In this document: positions 8,381 to 15,953 of the stretch, piece by piece
How the letters are laid out: each line of letters begins with the position of its first letter
Numbering within the stretch: position 1 is the first letter of the stretch
DNA from: an uncultured Bacteroidales bacterium
GTDB taxonomy: Bacteria; Bacteroidota; Bacteroidia; Bacteroidales; Paludibacteraceae
DNA length: 64,000 nucleotides
Direction of reading: 5' to 3'
Assembly (NCBI GenBank): GCA_946187695.1
Contig: CAMHSB010000001.1
Location: 1-64,000 of the forward strand
Made by a program: the position numbers and the translations under genes
The notes under the pieces: generated by a model
Seen by the model: only the letters and a program-made list of their open reading frames with translations
Told to the model about the DNA's origin: nothing
The model's database searches: none

Positions 8381-9445
8381 TTATTTCTTGCGAATTAAAT
8401 AAATCATGGTCGGATAGTGGTCTCCGTAGCCGTTCTGCCAAACACCGGCTTTGGTCGTACGTAAAGGCGTACCTTTGTCTTTACCCTCCTGAACGGTCAG
8501 GAACGGTTTGTTGAAGATCTGCGCCTTCCAATAGGTCCAGTTGCCATTCTCCAGTTTCTCATTGAGCAAGGGCTCGTTGATGATGATTTGGTCGAAGAGG
8601 TTCCAACTGCCGTTGTAAGCCAGCGAACCGATACCGCGGTCAAGCATCTGCCACATCGTATTGAAATAGCCTTTCGGCTCTACCTCCTCGCGATACTTAC
8701 GTGCTTTGAGCACGTCCTTACAGCTGTGGTTATACGGATCATCGTTGAGGTCACCCATGATGATGATTTTGGCTTTCGGCTCTTTCATGTAGATCGAGTC
8801 GCAGATATGCATACAGAGCATCGCTGCCGTATCACGACCCGGACGGGAAGAGAGCTCACCGCCGTAACGGCTCGGCCAGTGGTTAACGATCACATGGATC
8901 TTCTCCGGCTTTCCGTCACCCATTAGGTAACCCGATACCAGCAACTGAAGACGCGTCTTGATCACACCGCCGTCCGCATAATGGGCTTTGAGCTCATGAC
9001 CGGTCACCTTCACCGGTTTGAAGAGCACAGTATCATAGAGGAAACCGACGTCCACACCACGACGGTCCGGACCTTCCAACAGAATCGGTTTCAAACGACG
9101 GTTGTACTTACTGTTAGCCTCAGCACAAAGGGCCTTCAAGCAACCGATATTCTCTACCTCAGCCACACCGACACAAGCAGCACCGCGCGGATCATAATCC
9201 GTACCCAACTGCGAAACGGCATAAGCCATATTCTTCACTTTGTTCTCGTACTTGAGGGCTGTCCATTTGTTACCGCCATCCGGCAAGTACTCGTAGTCGT
9301 TCTTACCCTCGTCATGAATGGTGTCGAAGAGGTTCTCCAGGTTGTAGAATGCAATACAGCGAACATGTTGTCCCTGCTCCTGTGCGCGTACAGCAACGGC
9401 CACTATCGTCAGCGCCACTGCCAAATAGATAAATGTGCGTTTCAT
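8381..9445 (-). CDS. secreted endonuclease/exonuclease/phosphatase-family protein
   Basis: The 354-residue protein carries a signal peptide (residues 1-21, cleaving before QEQGQ). The EEP fold then shows IAFYNLENLFD (metal-binding Asn and Glu region), VGVAEVEN, GPDRRGVDVGFLY, VNHWPSR, MGDLNDDP (catalytic Asp-Asn) and GDHYPTMI (general-base His). The family hydrolyses phosphodiester or phosphate bonds in nucleic acids, lipids or sugars. The substrate cannot be told, but export makes extracellular DNA or nucleotide scavenging plausible. It is the first gene of the leftward operon running to sufD. Confidence 0.85.
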   Translation of the reverse strand: MKRTFIYLAVALTIVAVAVRAQEQGQHVRCIAFYNLENLFDTIHDEGKNDYEYLPDGGNKWTALKYENKVKNMAYAVSQLGTDYDPRGAACVGVAEVENIGCLKALCAEANSKYNRRLKPILLEGPDRRGVDVGFLYDTVLFKPVKVTGHELKAHYADGGVIKTRLQLLVSGYLMGDGKPEKIHVIVNHWPSRYGGELSSRPGRDTAAMLCMHICDSIYMKEPKAKIIIMGDLNDDPYNHSCKDVLKARKYREEVEPKGYFNTMWQMLDRGIGSLAYNGSWNLFDQIIINEPLLNEKLENGNWTYWKAQIFNKPFLTVQEGKDKGTPLRTTKAGVWQNGYGDHYPTMIYLIRKK

Positions 9446-9480
9446 AATATATAATTTGTGTTATTTTCCAATTCCGGCTG

Positions 9481-9512
9481 CAAAGATAATACTTTTTTTT
9501 GACATACGCAAG
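9481..9512 (-). promoter_or_regulatory. promoter of the EEP-prs-sufCD operon
   Basis: On the minus strand CTTG (9512-9509), 20-bp gap starting CGTATGTCA, then TATCTTTG (9488-9481). The start would be about 30 nt before the gene at 9445. Confidence 0.75.
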
Positions 9513-9606
9513 CCCGCGCGCGATTTTCCTGTCTTTTTTGATGTTTTAATGTTAGTGCCGCTGTTTTCATTCTACCATTTGCTCTAACTCGGATTTGCTT
9601 GTTTGA

Positions 9607-9650
9607 GTGGGTGATTAGTGGGTAATTACTGGGTGATTAGTGGGTCGCTA
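9607..9650 (+). repeat. four 11-bp tandem repeats
   Basis: Consecutive units GTGGGTGATTA, GTGGGTAATTA, CTGGGTGATTA and GTGGGTCGCTA. They lie in the 395-bp gap between two divergent operons, about 100 bp upstream of the ssb promoter. The 11-bp period places each unit on the same DNA face, as in protein-binding iterons. Otherwise the gap holds only the two promoters. Confidence 0.8.
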
Positions 9651-9746
9651 AGCCGAGATCGCTTTAAGGACGGTACACAGAAAGAACGCCAACCGACACC
9701 TTTTCTCGATACAAAAATTACATTTTTCTTTAAAAATCTCGAAAGA

Positions 9747-9778
9747 TTTGCATATTTCATTTTTTTTTACTACCTTTG
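9747..9778 (+). promoter_or_regulatory. promoter of the ssb operon
   Basis: TTTG 9747-9750, 20-bp gap, TACCTTTG 9771-9778. The -7 region is part of a dyad, CCTTTGC-AGCC-GCAAAGG (9773-9790), spanning the likely start of transcription. This places the ssb start at the ATG at 9841. Confidence 0.75.
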
Positions 9779-9840
9779 CAGCCGCAAAGGTTTTTAAACA
9801 CAACAAACCTACAAAACAAACAACACAAACAAATCTAATT

Positions 9841-10299
9841 ATGTCAAGTGTAAACAAAGTGATTTTGATTGGTAACGTAGGAGCAGATCCCGAAGTACGT
9901 TACTTGGACAGAGGCGTAGCAATTGCAACATTCAATTTAGCAACTACTGAACGCGGGTATGTAATGCAAAACGGCACCCAGGTACCGGATGTGACCGAAT
10001 GGCACTCGGTGGTACTGTGGCGCAATCTGGCTGAATGGGCGCAGCAGAATCTGAAAAAGAGCATGAAAGTGTATGTGGAGGGTAAACTCAAAACGCGCTC
10101 ATGGGAGAAAGACGGCCAGATACGCCGTAAGACAGAGGTGATTGCAGAGAACATTCAGATTCTTTATCGTCCTGAGATTTACAGAAACATGAACCGCCAA
10201 GAGGAGTCCAACGAAGAGCCGATCAACGATGAGGCACAAGCAGCTCCCGAGGCACAAAATCCGGAGAACGAAGGATTCTTCAACAGTATATTCAGATGA
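9841..10299 (+). CDS. ssb: single-stranded DNA-binding protein
   Basis: The 152-residue protein starts MSSVNKVILIGNVGADPEVRY, the classic SSB OB-fold start. It continues with TEWHSVVLWRNLAEWA and VYVEGKLKTRSWEKDGQ. The tail is acidic and proline/alanine-rich and ends GFFNSIFR rather than the usual DDDIPF, so the partner-binding tip looks altered. SSB coats single-stranded DNA in replication and repair. The gene leads a plus-strand operon; its stop overlaps the next start by 4 nt. A second role as housekeeping or accessory copy cannot be judged from this window. Confidence 0.92.
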   Translation: MSSVNKVILIGNVGADPEVRYLDRGVAIATFNLATTERGYVMQNGTQVPDVTEWHSVVLWRNLAEWAQQNLKKSMKVYVEGKLKTRSWEKDGQIRRKTEVIAENIQILYRPEIYRNMNRQEESNEEPINDEAQAAPEAQNPENEGFFNSIFR

Positions 10300-11255
10300 C
10301 CAACAAAGAGCGATATAGCGAATGGATCGAGGCGCAAGACTACGTGCCTTTGTTCCTGATGCCCTGGTGGCTGGACGCTGTATGTGCAGGCAAAGAGTGG
10401 GACGTGCTGTTGGCGGAAGATAACGAGGGCAAGATCGTCGGTGCGCTGCCGTACTTGCTCCGCAAACGGGCTTGGTTCAAGTTCATTATTATGCCGCAGC
10501 AGACACCTATCGGCGGTATATGGGTGACACCCGAAGTGACGGGTGACCGCTGGAAGACCGCCGAGGTGTGCCGTCAACTCAAAGAGCAGTTGGACACGAT
10601 GGGTCTGGCGTACTACTACCAGCAATACCTGCCCGGCAGTCTGTGCGTGGACGCGATGAAAGCGTACGGTTTCACCGTCAAGGAGCGTACCACCTATCGC
10701 GTGGACGATCTGAGTGACTTGAACAAAGTGGTGGAATCGTTCAGCAAGAACAAGAAACGCCAGTTGCAGAAAGCGCTCAGCCTGCATGCCGAGCGGACAA
10801 TGGACGTAGAGGATTTCTACCGTTTCCACTGTCATTGTCTGGCGACACGCAAACGCCGGATCAGCTATTCGCGGGAGTTCCTGTTAGTGCTGGAGCGCAA
10901 AGCGAAACGCGCCGGACAAAGCGAGATACTGAGTATCTGCGACGCCGACGGCAACGTCTTAGCGGCAGCATTCCTGGTATGGGACAGACATTATATGTAC
11001 TACCTCATTCCGACCTACGATTCCACTTTCGGCGAGTCCGGAGCCGGTGCGTTGTTGGTCCTCGAAGCCATGAAACGGGCACGCGAGAAACATGTAATGT
11101 TTGATTTCGAAGGCTCGATGAACAAAGGCACCGCCAAGCACTATCAGCAGTTCGGTTCTACGGCCACGAAGTACTACTCGGTTGAGAAATACTACAAACC
11201 CATCTTCCGTCTCGCTGTGTGGTTCCAGAAACTCCGCGAGTGGGGAATGCATTAA
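10296..11255 (+). CDS. GNAT / FemAB-type acetyltransferase
   Basis: The 319-residue cytoplasmic protein has the BioF2-like (Acetyltransf_6) GNAT fold. Visible parts are FFxxPWWLDAV-like FLMPWWLDAVCAG near residue 20, SKNKKRQLQKAL around 150, and the C-terminal acyl-CoA half LAAAFLVWDRHYMYYLIPTYD to MFDFEGSMNKGTAKHYQQFG. Proteins with this last motif (FDFEGSM...) are frequent in glycan and capsule clusters, where they acylate sugars or lipid-linked precursors. It overlaps ssb by 4 nt and shares one base with the following glycosyltransferase, so it belongs to the glycan operon. The substrate is unknown. Confidence 0.75.
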   Translation: MTNKERYSEWIEAQDYVPLFLMPWWLDAVCAGKEWDVLLAEDNEGKIVGALPYLLRKRAWFKFIIMPQQTPIGGIWVTPEVTGDRWKTAEVCRQLKEQLDTMGLAYYYQQYLPGSLCVDAMKAYGFTVKERTTYRVDDLSDLNKVVESFSKNKKRQLQKALSLHAERTMDVEDFYRFHCHCLATRKRRISYSREFLLVLERKAKRAGQSEILSICDADGNVLAAAFLVWDRHYMYYLIPTYDSTFGESGAGALLVLEAMKRAREKHVMFDFEGSMNKGTAKHYQQFGSTATKYYSVEKYYKPIFRLAVWFQKLREWGMH

Positions 11256-12289
11256 TGAGAGTTCTTTTTCTGACACCTTGGTATCCGTCCGAGAAGGATG
11301 CGATGGTCGGTCTCTTCGTGCAAAAGCACGTGGAGGCCGTCCGTGCGCAAGGTGTGGATGTGCGCGTGATTGTTTCGCAGAGTTTGCGGGACACGTGGCA
11401 TCAATGGAAGGCCTTGGTGCACGAAGGCTGGTTGCCGGATGTGGTACAACTGAATGTGATTCAGAAACAAGGCTTGCTGGCGTTGTGGTTGAAGAAAAGG
11501 TACGGCATTCCGTATGTAATCATCGAGCATTGGACGGGTTACTTGCCTGAAAACATGTCTGTTAAGTCCCATCATTGGCACACACGGTTCATGAAACACA
11601 TATGCAAGGAAGCAGAGGTTGTCATGCCCGTGAGTGATCATCTCGGAGAGGCCATGCGCGCATTAGGTTTTGAGGCAAAACGATGGGAAAAGATAAACAA
11701 CGTAGTAGATGATTTCTTCTTCGAAAAGCCTCAAAGAACCAAGAAAAACACCGCGTGTAAAACCATACTCAATATTACCTGTTTTGACGAACCGCACAAG
11801 AATGTGAAAAGTCTCTTGCGCGCAGCAAAAAAGATAAGCGAGAAGCGGCAGGACTGGAAGTTGGTACTTGTCGGAACGGGTGTAGATTATGAGGATGTTC
11901 GTGCTTATGCGGACAGTTTGGATTTTCCTGAAGGTTTGTTAGAGTGGACGGGCGAGTTAACGCCGAAAGAGGTCTCTAAGGAATTTGACAGCGCAGATCT
12001 ATTTGTACTCACCAGTCGTTTTGAAAATGCGCCGGTAGTCATTTCAGAGAGTATCGCGAAAGGCGTTCCTATCGTATCCACCAACGTAGGTGGTATCTCG
12101 GAAATGGTAAATGAAAAATGCGGTCTCCTCATTCCATCCGAAAACGACGAAGCGTTGATTCAGGCATTGGCAACGATGTTGGATCACTATCAAGAATACG
12201 ACAACGAGTATATCCAACGACAGGGTCGGCAGTATGCTTTTTCAGTTGTCGGTCAGCAACTCAAAACCATTTACGAAAGTGTCCTATAA
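11255..12289 (+). CDS. glycosyltransferase family 4
   Basis: The 344-residue product starts MRVLFLTPWYPSEKDAMVGLFV at 11255, sharing a base with the previous stop. It has the two Rossmann halves of GT-B enzymes. The N-terminal acceptor half contains VIIEHWTGYLPENM. The C-terminal donor half holds LFVLTSRFENAPVVISESIAKGVPIVSTNVGGISEMV, with the E-x7-E motif of GT4. It probably adds a sugar to a lipid-linked glycan at the inner face of the cytoplasmic membrane. The downstream asparagine-synthase-like gene follows after 3 nt. Its 3' half is more AT-rich than the preceding housekeeping genes. Confidence 0.88.
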   Translation: MRVLFLTPWYPSEKDAMVGLFVQKHVEAVRAQGVDVRVIVSQSLRDTWHQWKALVHEGWLPDVVQLNVIQKQGLLALWLKKRYGIPYVIIEHWTGYLPENMSVKSHHWHTRFMKHICKEAEVVMPVSDHLGEAMRALGFEAKRWEKINNVVDDFFFEKPQRTKKNTACKTILNITCFDEPHKNVKSLLRAAKKISEKRQDWKLVLVGTGVDYEDVRAYADSLDFPEGLLEWTGELTPKEVSKEFDSADLFVLTSRFENAPVVISESIAKGVPIVSTNVGGISEMVNEKCGLLIPSENDEALIQALATMLDHYQEYDNEYIQRQGRQYAFSVVGQQLKTIYESVL

Positions 12290-12292
12290 AAA

Positions 12293-13921
12293 ATGCATGG
12301 ATTTTTCGGCACATACAGAAAAAGCGTAAAATGGGATTTATCGAAGTTTGAAGATAAGTCTTTGGTCAAACGCGAATATAGCAATGAGGTGTTGAGTCTT
12401 ACTCAACTCACGTTGCCTAAGTTTCTTGAAGACAAGTATTTTGAAACACACGACGGGTGTTTTATTGCTACAGAGGGAGTGCTATTTGAGGCGGATAGTG
12501 CGGTTGAATCCATCGCGCGCTACCAAAAAGGCGAGGCCTGTTTCTGGGATAGTTGGCGCGGTTCGTTTGCGGGTGTTTTTTATGATCAGGCAGCAGATAC
12601 TTTGTTGCTGTTCAACGACCATATAGGCAGTAAAGTGCTCTTCTATGCGCAAGTGGAAGGCGGGTTTGTCTTTGGAAGCGACATAAAATGTATCGCGGAG
12701 GCTATTGGGGCCAAACATTATGATGAGCAGTTTGTCGAATCGATGCTGGAAAAAGGGTGTGTAGAAGATGGAAGCACATTTTTAAGTGGTATTCATCGTC
12801 TTACGGCAGGCCAGTACATGCGCGTACGCGGAAAAGATATAGAGGTGTGCGCGTATCATCGTTTTGATAACACACCCTGGGAGTACGACGAGGCTGAAAT
12901 GCTGAAAGAGACAGACAGATTGTTTCGGCAGGCTGTTGAGCGCGTAGTGCGCAAAAATGAGCGAGAAGGATGGCAGCAGTTTTATCCGCTGAGTGGTGGT
13001 TTGGATAGCCGCATGACCCAATGGATAGCAAGACAAATCGCGACAAAGCCCATCGTCAACTATACCTATTCGCAAAGCGGGCATTATGATCATCTGCTCC
13101 CCAAGGAGATCAGTAAGACATTAGGAAACGAGTGGCAGTTCTATCCATTAGACGGAGGAGCATATATCACGAATGTAGATAGTGTCTGCGCTCAAACGGA
13201 ATGGCTGATCAATTATATGGCTCCTATTGAGATAGCTATTTTTGCGCAGGAACAGGATTGGACGCATGTCGGGGTCGTTTTAACGGGCGTGAATGGCGAT
13301 AATATTCTGGCCACAGAAACAGATAATGCGCACGAAATGGCCCGTATTTACATACAAGGTTTTAATGGAAACAGTTTGGGATCTCCTCTGGTGCTGCAAC
13401 ACTATACAGAAAGTTACTCGCCGTTTTGCGATGTAGATGTGTTGGATTATGTGTTGCACGTTCCCACCATCAAGCGCAGGAATTATTATTTTTACGATCA
13501 ATGGATATTGGGTTATTACCCCGAAGCCGCTCAATGGCACCACAAACACGCTTTCATCGGTCAGCGGCCTAAAATGGTTACCATAGCCGGACGCAATATT
13601 CCTTTGCGCGATGTACCCAAACGATTACTTTTAACCACGCTCAAACGGTTGCATATTTACGACGGTTATCGAATGGACGCAGATTCGATGAATCCATATG
13701 ACCGTTGGATAAAGGAAAATCCGCAAATACTCCTAACGCTTGAGAACTACTATAACACGAACAAATCCTTCGTAAGAAACGACAAATTGCTGTCCGCATG
13801 TGCATACAGAATGCATATGGGTCCTACCATGGAAAAGGGAAAAGCGCTTACTGTTTTATGCGCGCTTAAATCTTTTTATCATACTGACGGGCCAGCGACA
13901 AAAACCACACCAACTGAATAA
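12293..13921 (+). CDS. asparagine-synthase-like protein lacking the glutaminase cysteine
   Basis: The 542-residue protein has the two-domain layout of AsnB. The N-terminal glutaminase-like domain contains WRGSFAGVFYD, LLLFNDHIGSKVLFYA and FVFGSDIKCIAE. The synthetase domain has the PP-loop YPLSGGLDSRMTQW near residue 230. However, the protein begins MHGFFGTY instead of MCGI, so the cysteine nucleophile for glutamine hydrolysis is missing. It may use free ammonia or another amine, or form a different amide, as do beta-lactam synthetase and lasso cyclases. The glycan-cluster context suggests sugar or lipid-precursor modification. It overlaps the converging flippase gene by 56 bp. Confidence 0.78.
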   Translation: MHGFFGTYRKSVKWDLSKFEDKSLVKREYSNEVLSLTQLTLPKFLEDKYFETHDGCFIATEGVLFEADSAVESIARYQKGEACFWDSWRGSFAGVFYDQAADTLLLFNDHIGSKVLFYAQVEGGFVFGSDIKCIAEAIGAKHYDEQFVESMLEKGCVEDGSTFLSGIHRLTAGQYMRVRGKDIEVCAYHRFDNTPWEYDEAEMLKETDRLFRQAVERVVRKNEREGWQQFYPLSGGLDSRMTQWIARQIATKPIVNYTYSQSGHYDHLLPKEISKTLGNEWQFYPLDGGAYITNVDSVCAQTEWLINYMAPIEIAIFAQEQDWTHVGVVLTGVNGDNILATETDNAHEMARIYIQGFNGNSLGSPLVLQHYTESYSPFCDVDVLDYVLHVPTIKRRNYYFYDQWILGYYPEAAQWHHKHAFIGQRPKMVTIAGRNIPLRDVPKRLLLTTLKRLHIYDGYRMDADSMNPYDRWIKENPQILLTLENYYNTNKSFVRNDKLLSACAYRMHMGPTMEKGKALTVLCALKSFYHTDGPATKTTPTE

Positions 13922-15143
13922 GATGATATCCAAAACCTACCCAAGCATAAGCACTAATGGCGGAGAGGAAGGGTAAGAAACGGGTACCAATTAACAGCGT
14001 CACAAACATCATTGTGACGTAGGCTATCTCCATCCACATGGCTATCTTTTGTTTGGCAAACACATCGGACAGAAAACAGATAGTGCCGCATATCGGAGTA
14101 AAAATGAGATAGGGATATAATCGGCGAATAATCGTTGCTGTTTCCAACCAATCTGCGCCAAAAAGAATCGTTACTAATTGCGGGAGCAAGAAATAAATAC
14201 CCACAAAACAGATTCCCATTATTCCTCCCATCCACGCCGTAAATTGAAGCAAAACAGGTTGGATTGCTTTGCGGTGTTGCACCAATTCGGAGACATACTG
14301 AAACAACACTTGATAGAATGCGCGTGCAATAATATTGAGCGGCACAAAAGCAGCCATCATCGCCAAGGACAGATAACCCATTTGCTCTAAGCCGAAACGG
14401 GGCGTCAATATCCAAACGGGCAGCACCATTCCTATTGTGTTAACAAGGGCACGCGGTAAATTGAATTTGGGGAAATTCGCATATTCGCGAGCAACGGCTT
14501 TCAGTTGGGGCCAATCCGTTGAGAGTAAATGGCTTAGATGTTTCTTCCATGCCAGGCAAGAGCTTATCAACAAAGATAATAATGGCGCGAAGACGGTAGC
14601 TATAATGAGTCCGCTATTTAAGAATCCTAATGCGCCTAAACCGATCTTACCGGCCGCAGAGAAAACGCTTTGCGTGATTTGATATCCGCTGATACGTGTG
14701 AACGCTTTATTGCGGATATACCAATAGTTCAGAATATTCCAGAGGCTGAGTCCTAATACGGATAAGGGAATAAGCCACCAATAACGCGCCAAATCGGGTG
14801 CATTAAAAAGACCGGCAATTGGTTTTGCAAAAGGTATCGAACAAAGTACCAAAAGCGTGACGGCCGCGAGGATCAACAGAGAAACATGCACAATGGAGCG
14901 CGCTTTTTTTGTATCTTCCGGTAGAACGATAGCGTATTGGTATTCCGCGGTAGCAACAATCACAAGCACCCCAACGATACTTGTAAAGAGGTTGAGCAAT
15001 GCAAATTCCTCCGGTGCGTACATGCGCGTGAGAACAGGATAAATAAGGATACCTATTGCTTGGGCAATGACATTAGCAGAGAGAAGCTTACCCACGTTCC
15101 TTGCAGAGGAGGAAAACCATATTTTTGACAAAAATTGCTTCAT
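13866..15143 (-). CDS. Wzx-type polysaccharide flippase
   Basis: The 425-residue integral membrane protein has about twelve predicted hydrophobic helices and the MOP/Wzx-type start KLLSANVIAQAIGILIYPVL followed by RMYAPEEFALLNLFTSIVGV. It would flip lipid-linked glycan units across the inner membrane. I choose the ATG at 15143 (MKQFLSKIWF), not the longer frame to 15206, because the longer frame would span the promoter. The -7 element ends about 10 nt from this ATG, so the mRNA is predicted to have almost no leader. The gene faces the glycan operon and its last 56 bp overlap it. Confidence 0.85.
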   Translation of the reverse strand: MKQFLSKIWFSSSARNVGKLLSANVIAQAIGILIYPVLTRMYAPEEFALLNLFTSIVGVLVIVATAEYQYAIVLPEDTKKARSIVHVSLLILAAVTLLVLCSIPFAKPIAGLFNAPDLARYWWLIPLSVLGLSLWNILNYWYIRNKAFTRISGYQITQSVFSAAGKIGLGALGFLNSGLIIATVFAPLLSLLISSCLAWKKHLSHLLSTDWPQLKAVAREYANFPKFNLPRALVNTIGMVLPVWILTPRFGLEQMGYLSLAMMAAFVPLNIIARAFYQVLFQYVSELVQHRKAIQPVLLQFTAWMGGIMGICFVGIYFLLPQLVTILFGADWLETATIIRRLYPYLIFTPICGTICFLSDVFAKQKIAMWMEIAYVTMMFVTLLIGTRFLPFLSAISAYAWVGFGYHLIQLVWFLSLARQYDKKI

Positions 15144-15152
15144 TTTCGGGTG

Positions 15153-15184
15153 CAAAATTACAAAAATATTTGTAAATATACAAA
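15153..15184 (-). promoter_or_regulatory. promoter of the flippase gene
   Basis: Minus strand TTTG (15184-15181), 20-bp gap, TAATTTTG (15160-15153). The start codon at 15143 lies only 9 nt beyond it. Confidence 0.75.
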
Positions 15185-15199
15185 TTTTTCTCTTTTTTA

Positions 15200-15231
15200 T
15201 TTGCATATGTGCGAATTTTGTTGTACCTTTG
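15200..15231 (+). promoter_or_regulatory. tonB-recG promoter
   Basis: TTTG 15200-15203, 20-bp gap beginning CATATGTG, TACCTTTG 15224-15231. It is back-to-back with the flippase promoter, with 15 bp between the two -33 elements. Confidence 0.75.
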
Positions 15232-15270
15232 TAGCCGATTTTGGTAATTACGACCTAAAAAACACAGCAT

Positions 15271-15951
15271 ATGCAAGTTAAAAAATCAGAACAAGCCAGT
15301 TTAGAGAAGGACAAACTCATCTATACGTTGATGGGTTTGGTATTCGTCTTGAGCCTCGTTTATGTGGCGCTGGAGTGGACAGAGCGTGAGGTCACGAAGT
15401 ATGAGGTGACCGACACGGAGTTCCTCTTTGAGGAAGAAGTGGAGATTCAGCAGACGAGTCAGGAGACTCCTCCGCCTCCCCCACCCCCTGCAGTACAGGA
15501 AGTGGAAGTGCTGAACGTGGTTGAGGATAACGTCGAGACCGAGTCTATCGAGGTGAACACCGAGGATGACAAGGAAGCAGAAGTCGTTATCGCAGCGCCG
15601 GTTGAGGCTCCGCAAGAGGAAGAGGAAGAAGAGGTTGTCTTCGTAGTCGTTGAATCGATGCCGGAGTTCCCGGGTGGTCAGCAAGCTCTCTTCAAGTACT
15701 TGAGCGAGAACGTGAAGTATCCGGTTATTGCCCAAGAGAACGGAATTCAGGGTCGTGTAATCTGCCAGTTCGTGGTGAACAAAGACGGTTCGATCGTGGA
15801 TGTAGAGGTTGTTCGTTCGGGTGGTGATCCCTCGCTGGACAAAGAGGCCGTTCGCGTCATCAAGTCGATGCCGAAATGGAAACCGGGTAAACAGCGTGGT
15901 AAAGCCGTACGTGTGAAATACACCGTTCCGGTTAACTTCAAACTCCAATAG
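15271..15951 (+). CDS. tonB: energy transducer TonB
   Basis: The 226-residue inner-membrane protein has an N-terminal anchor (LIYTLMGLVFVLSLVYVALEW, about residues 15-36). A periplasmic linker rich in Pro and Glu follows (PPPPPPP, then long acidic runs). The TonB C-terminal domain starts at about residue 125: MPEFPGGQQALFKYLSENVKYP, GRVICQFVVNKDGSIVDVEVVRSG and MPKWKPGKQRGKAVRVKYTVPV. It passes proton-motive energy from ExbBD to outer-membrane transporters. It is followed after 2 nt by recG, so the two are cotranscribed. Confidence 0.93.
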   Translation: MQVKKSEQASLEKDKLIYTLMGLVFVLSLVYVALEWTEREVTKYEVTDTEFLFEEEVEIQQTSQETPPPPPPPAVQEVEVLNVVEDNVETESIEVNTEDDKEAEVVIAAPVEAPQEEEEEEVVFVVVESMPEFPGGQQALFKYLSENVKYPVIAQENGIQGRVICQFVVNKDGSIVDVEVVRSGGDPSLDKEAVRVIKSMPKWKPGKQRGKAVRVKYTVPVNFKLQ

Positions 15952-15953
15952 TC

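Noticed and set aside
9648..9857. 69-residue minus-strand frame upstream of ssb
   Set aside because: It covers the ssb promoter and has no homology features or start context.
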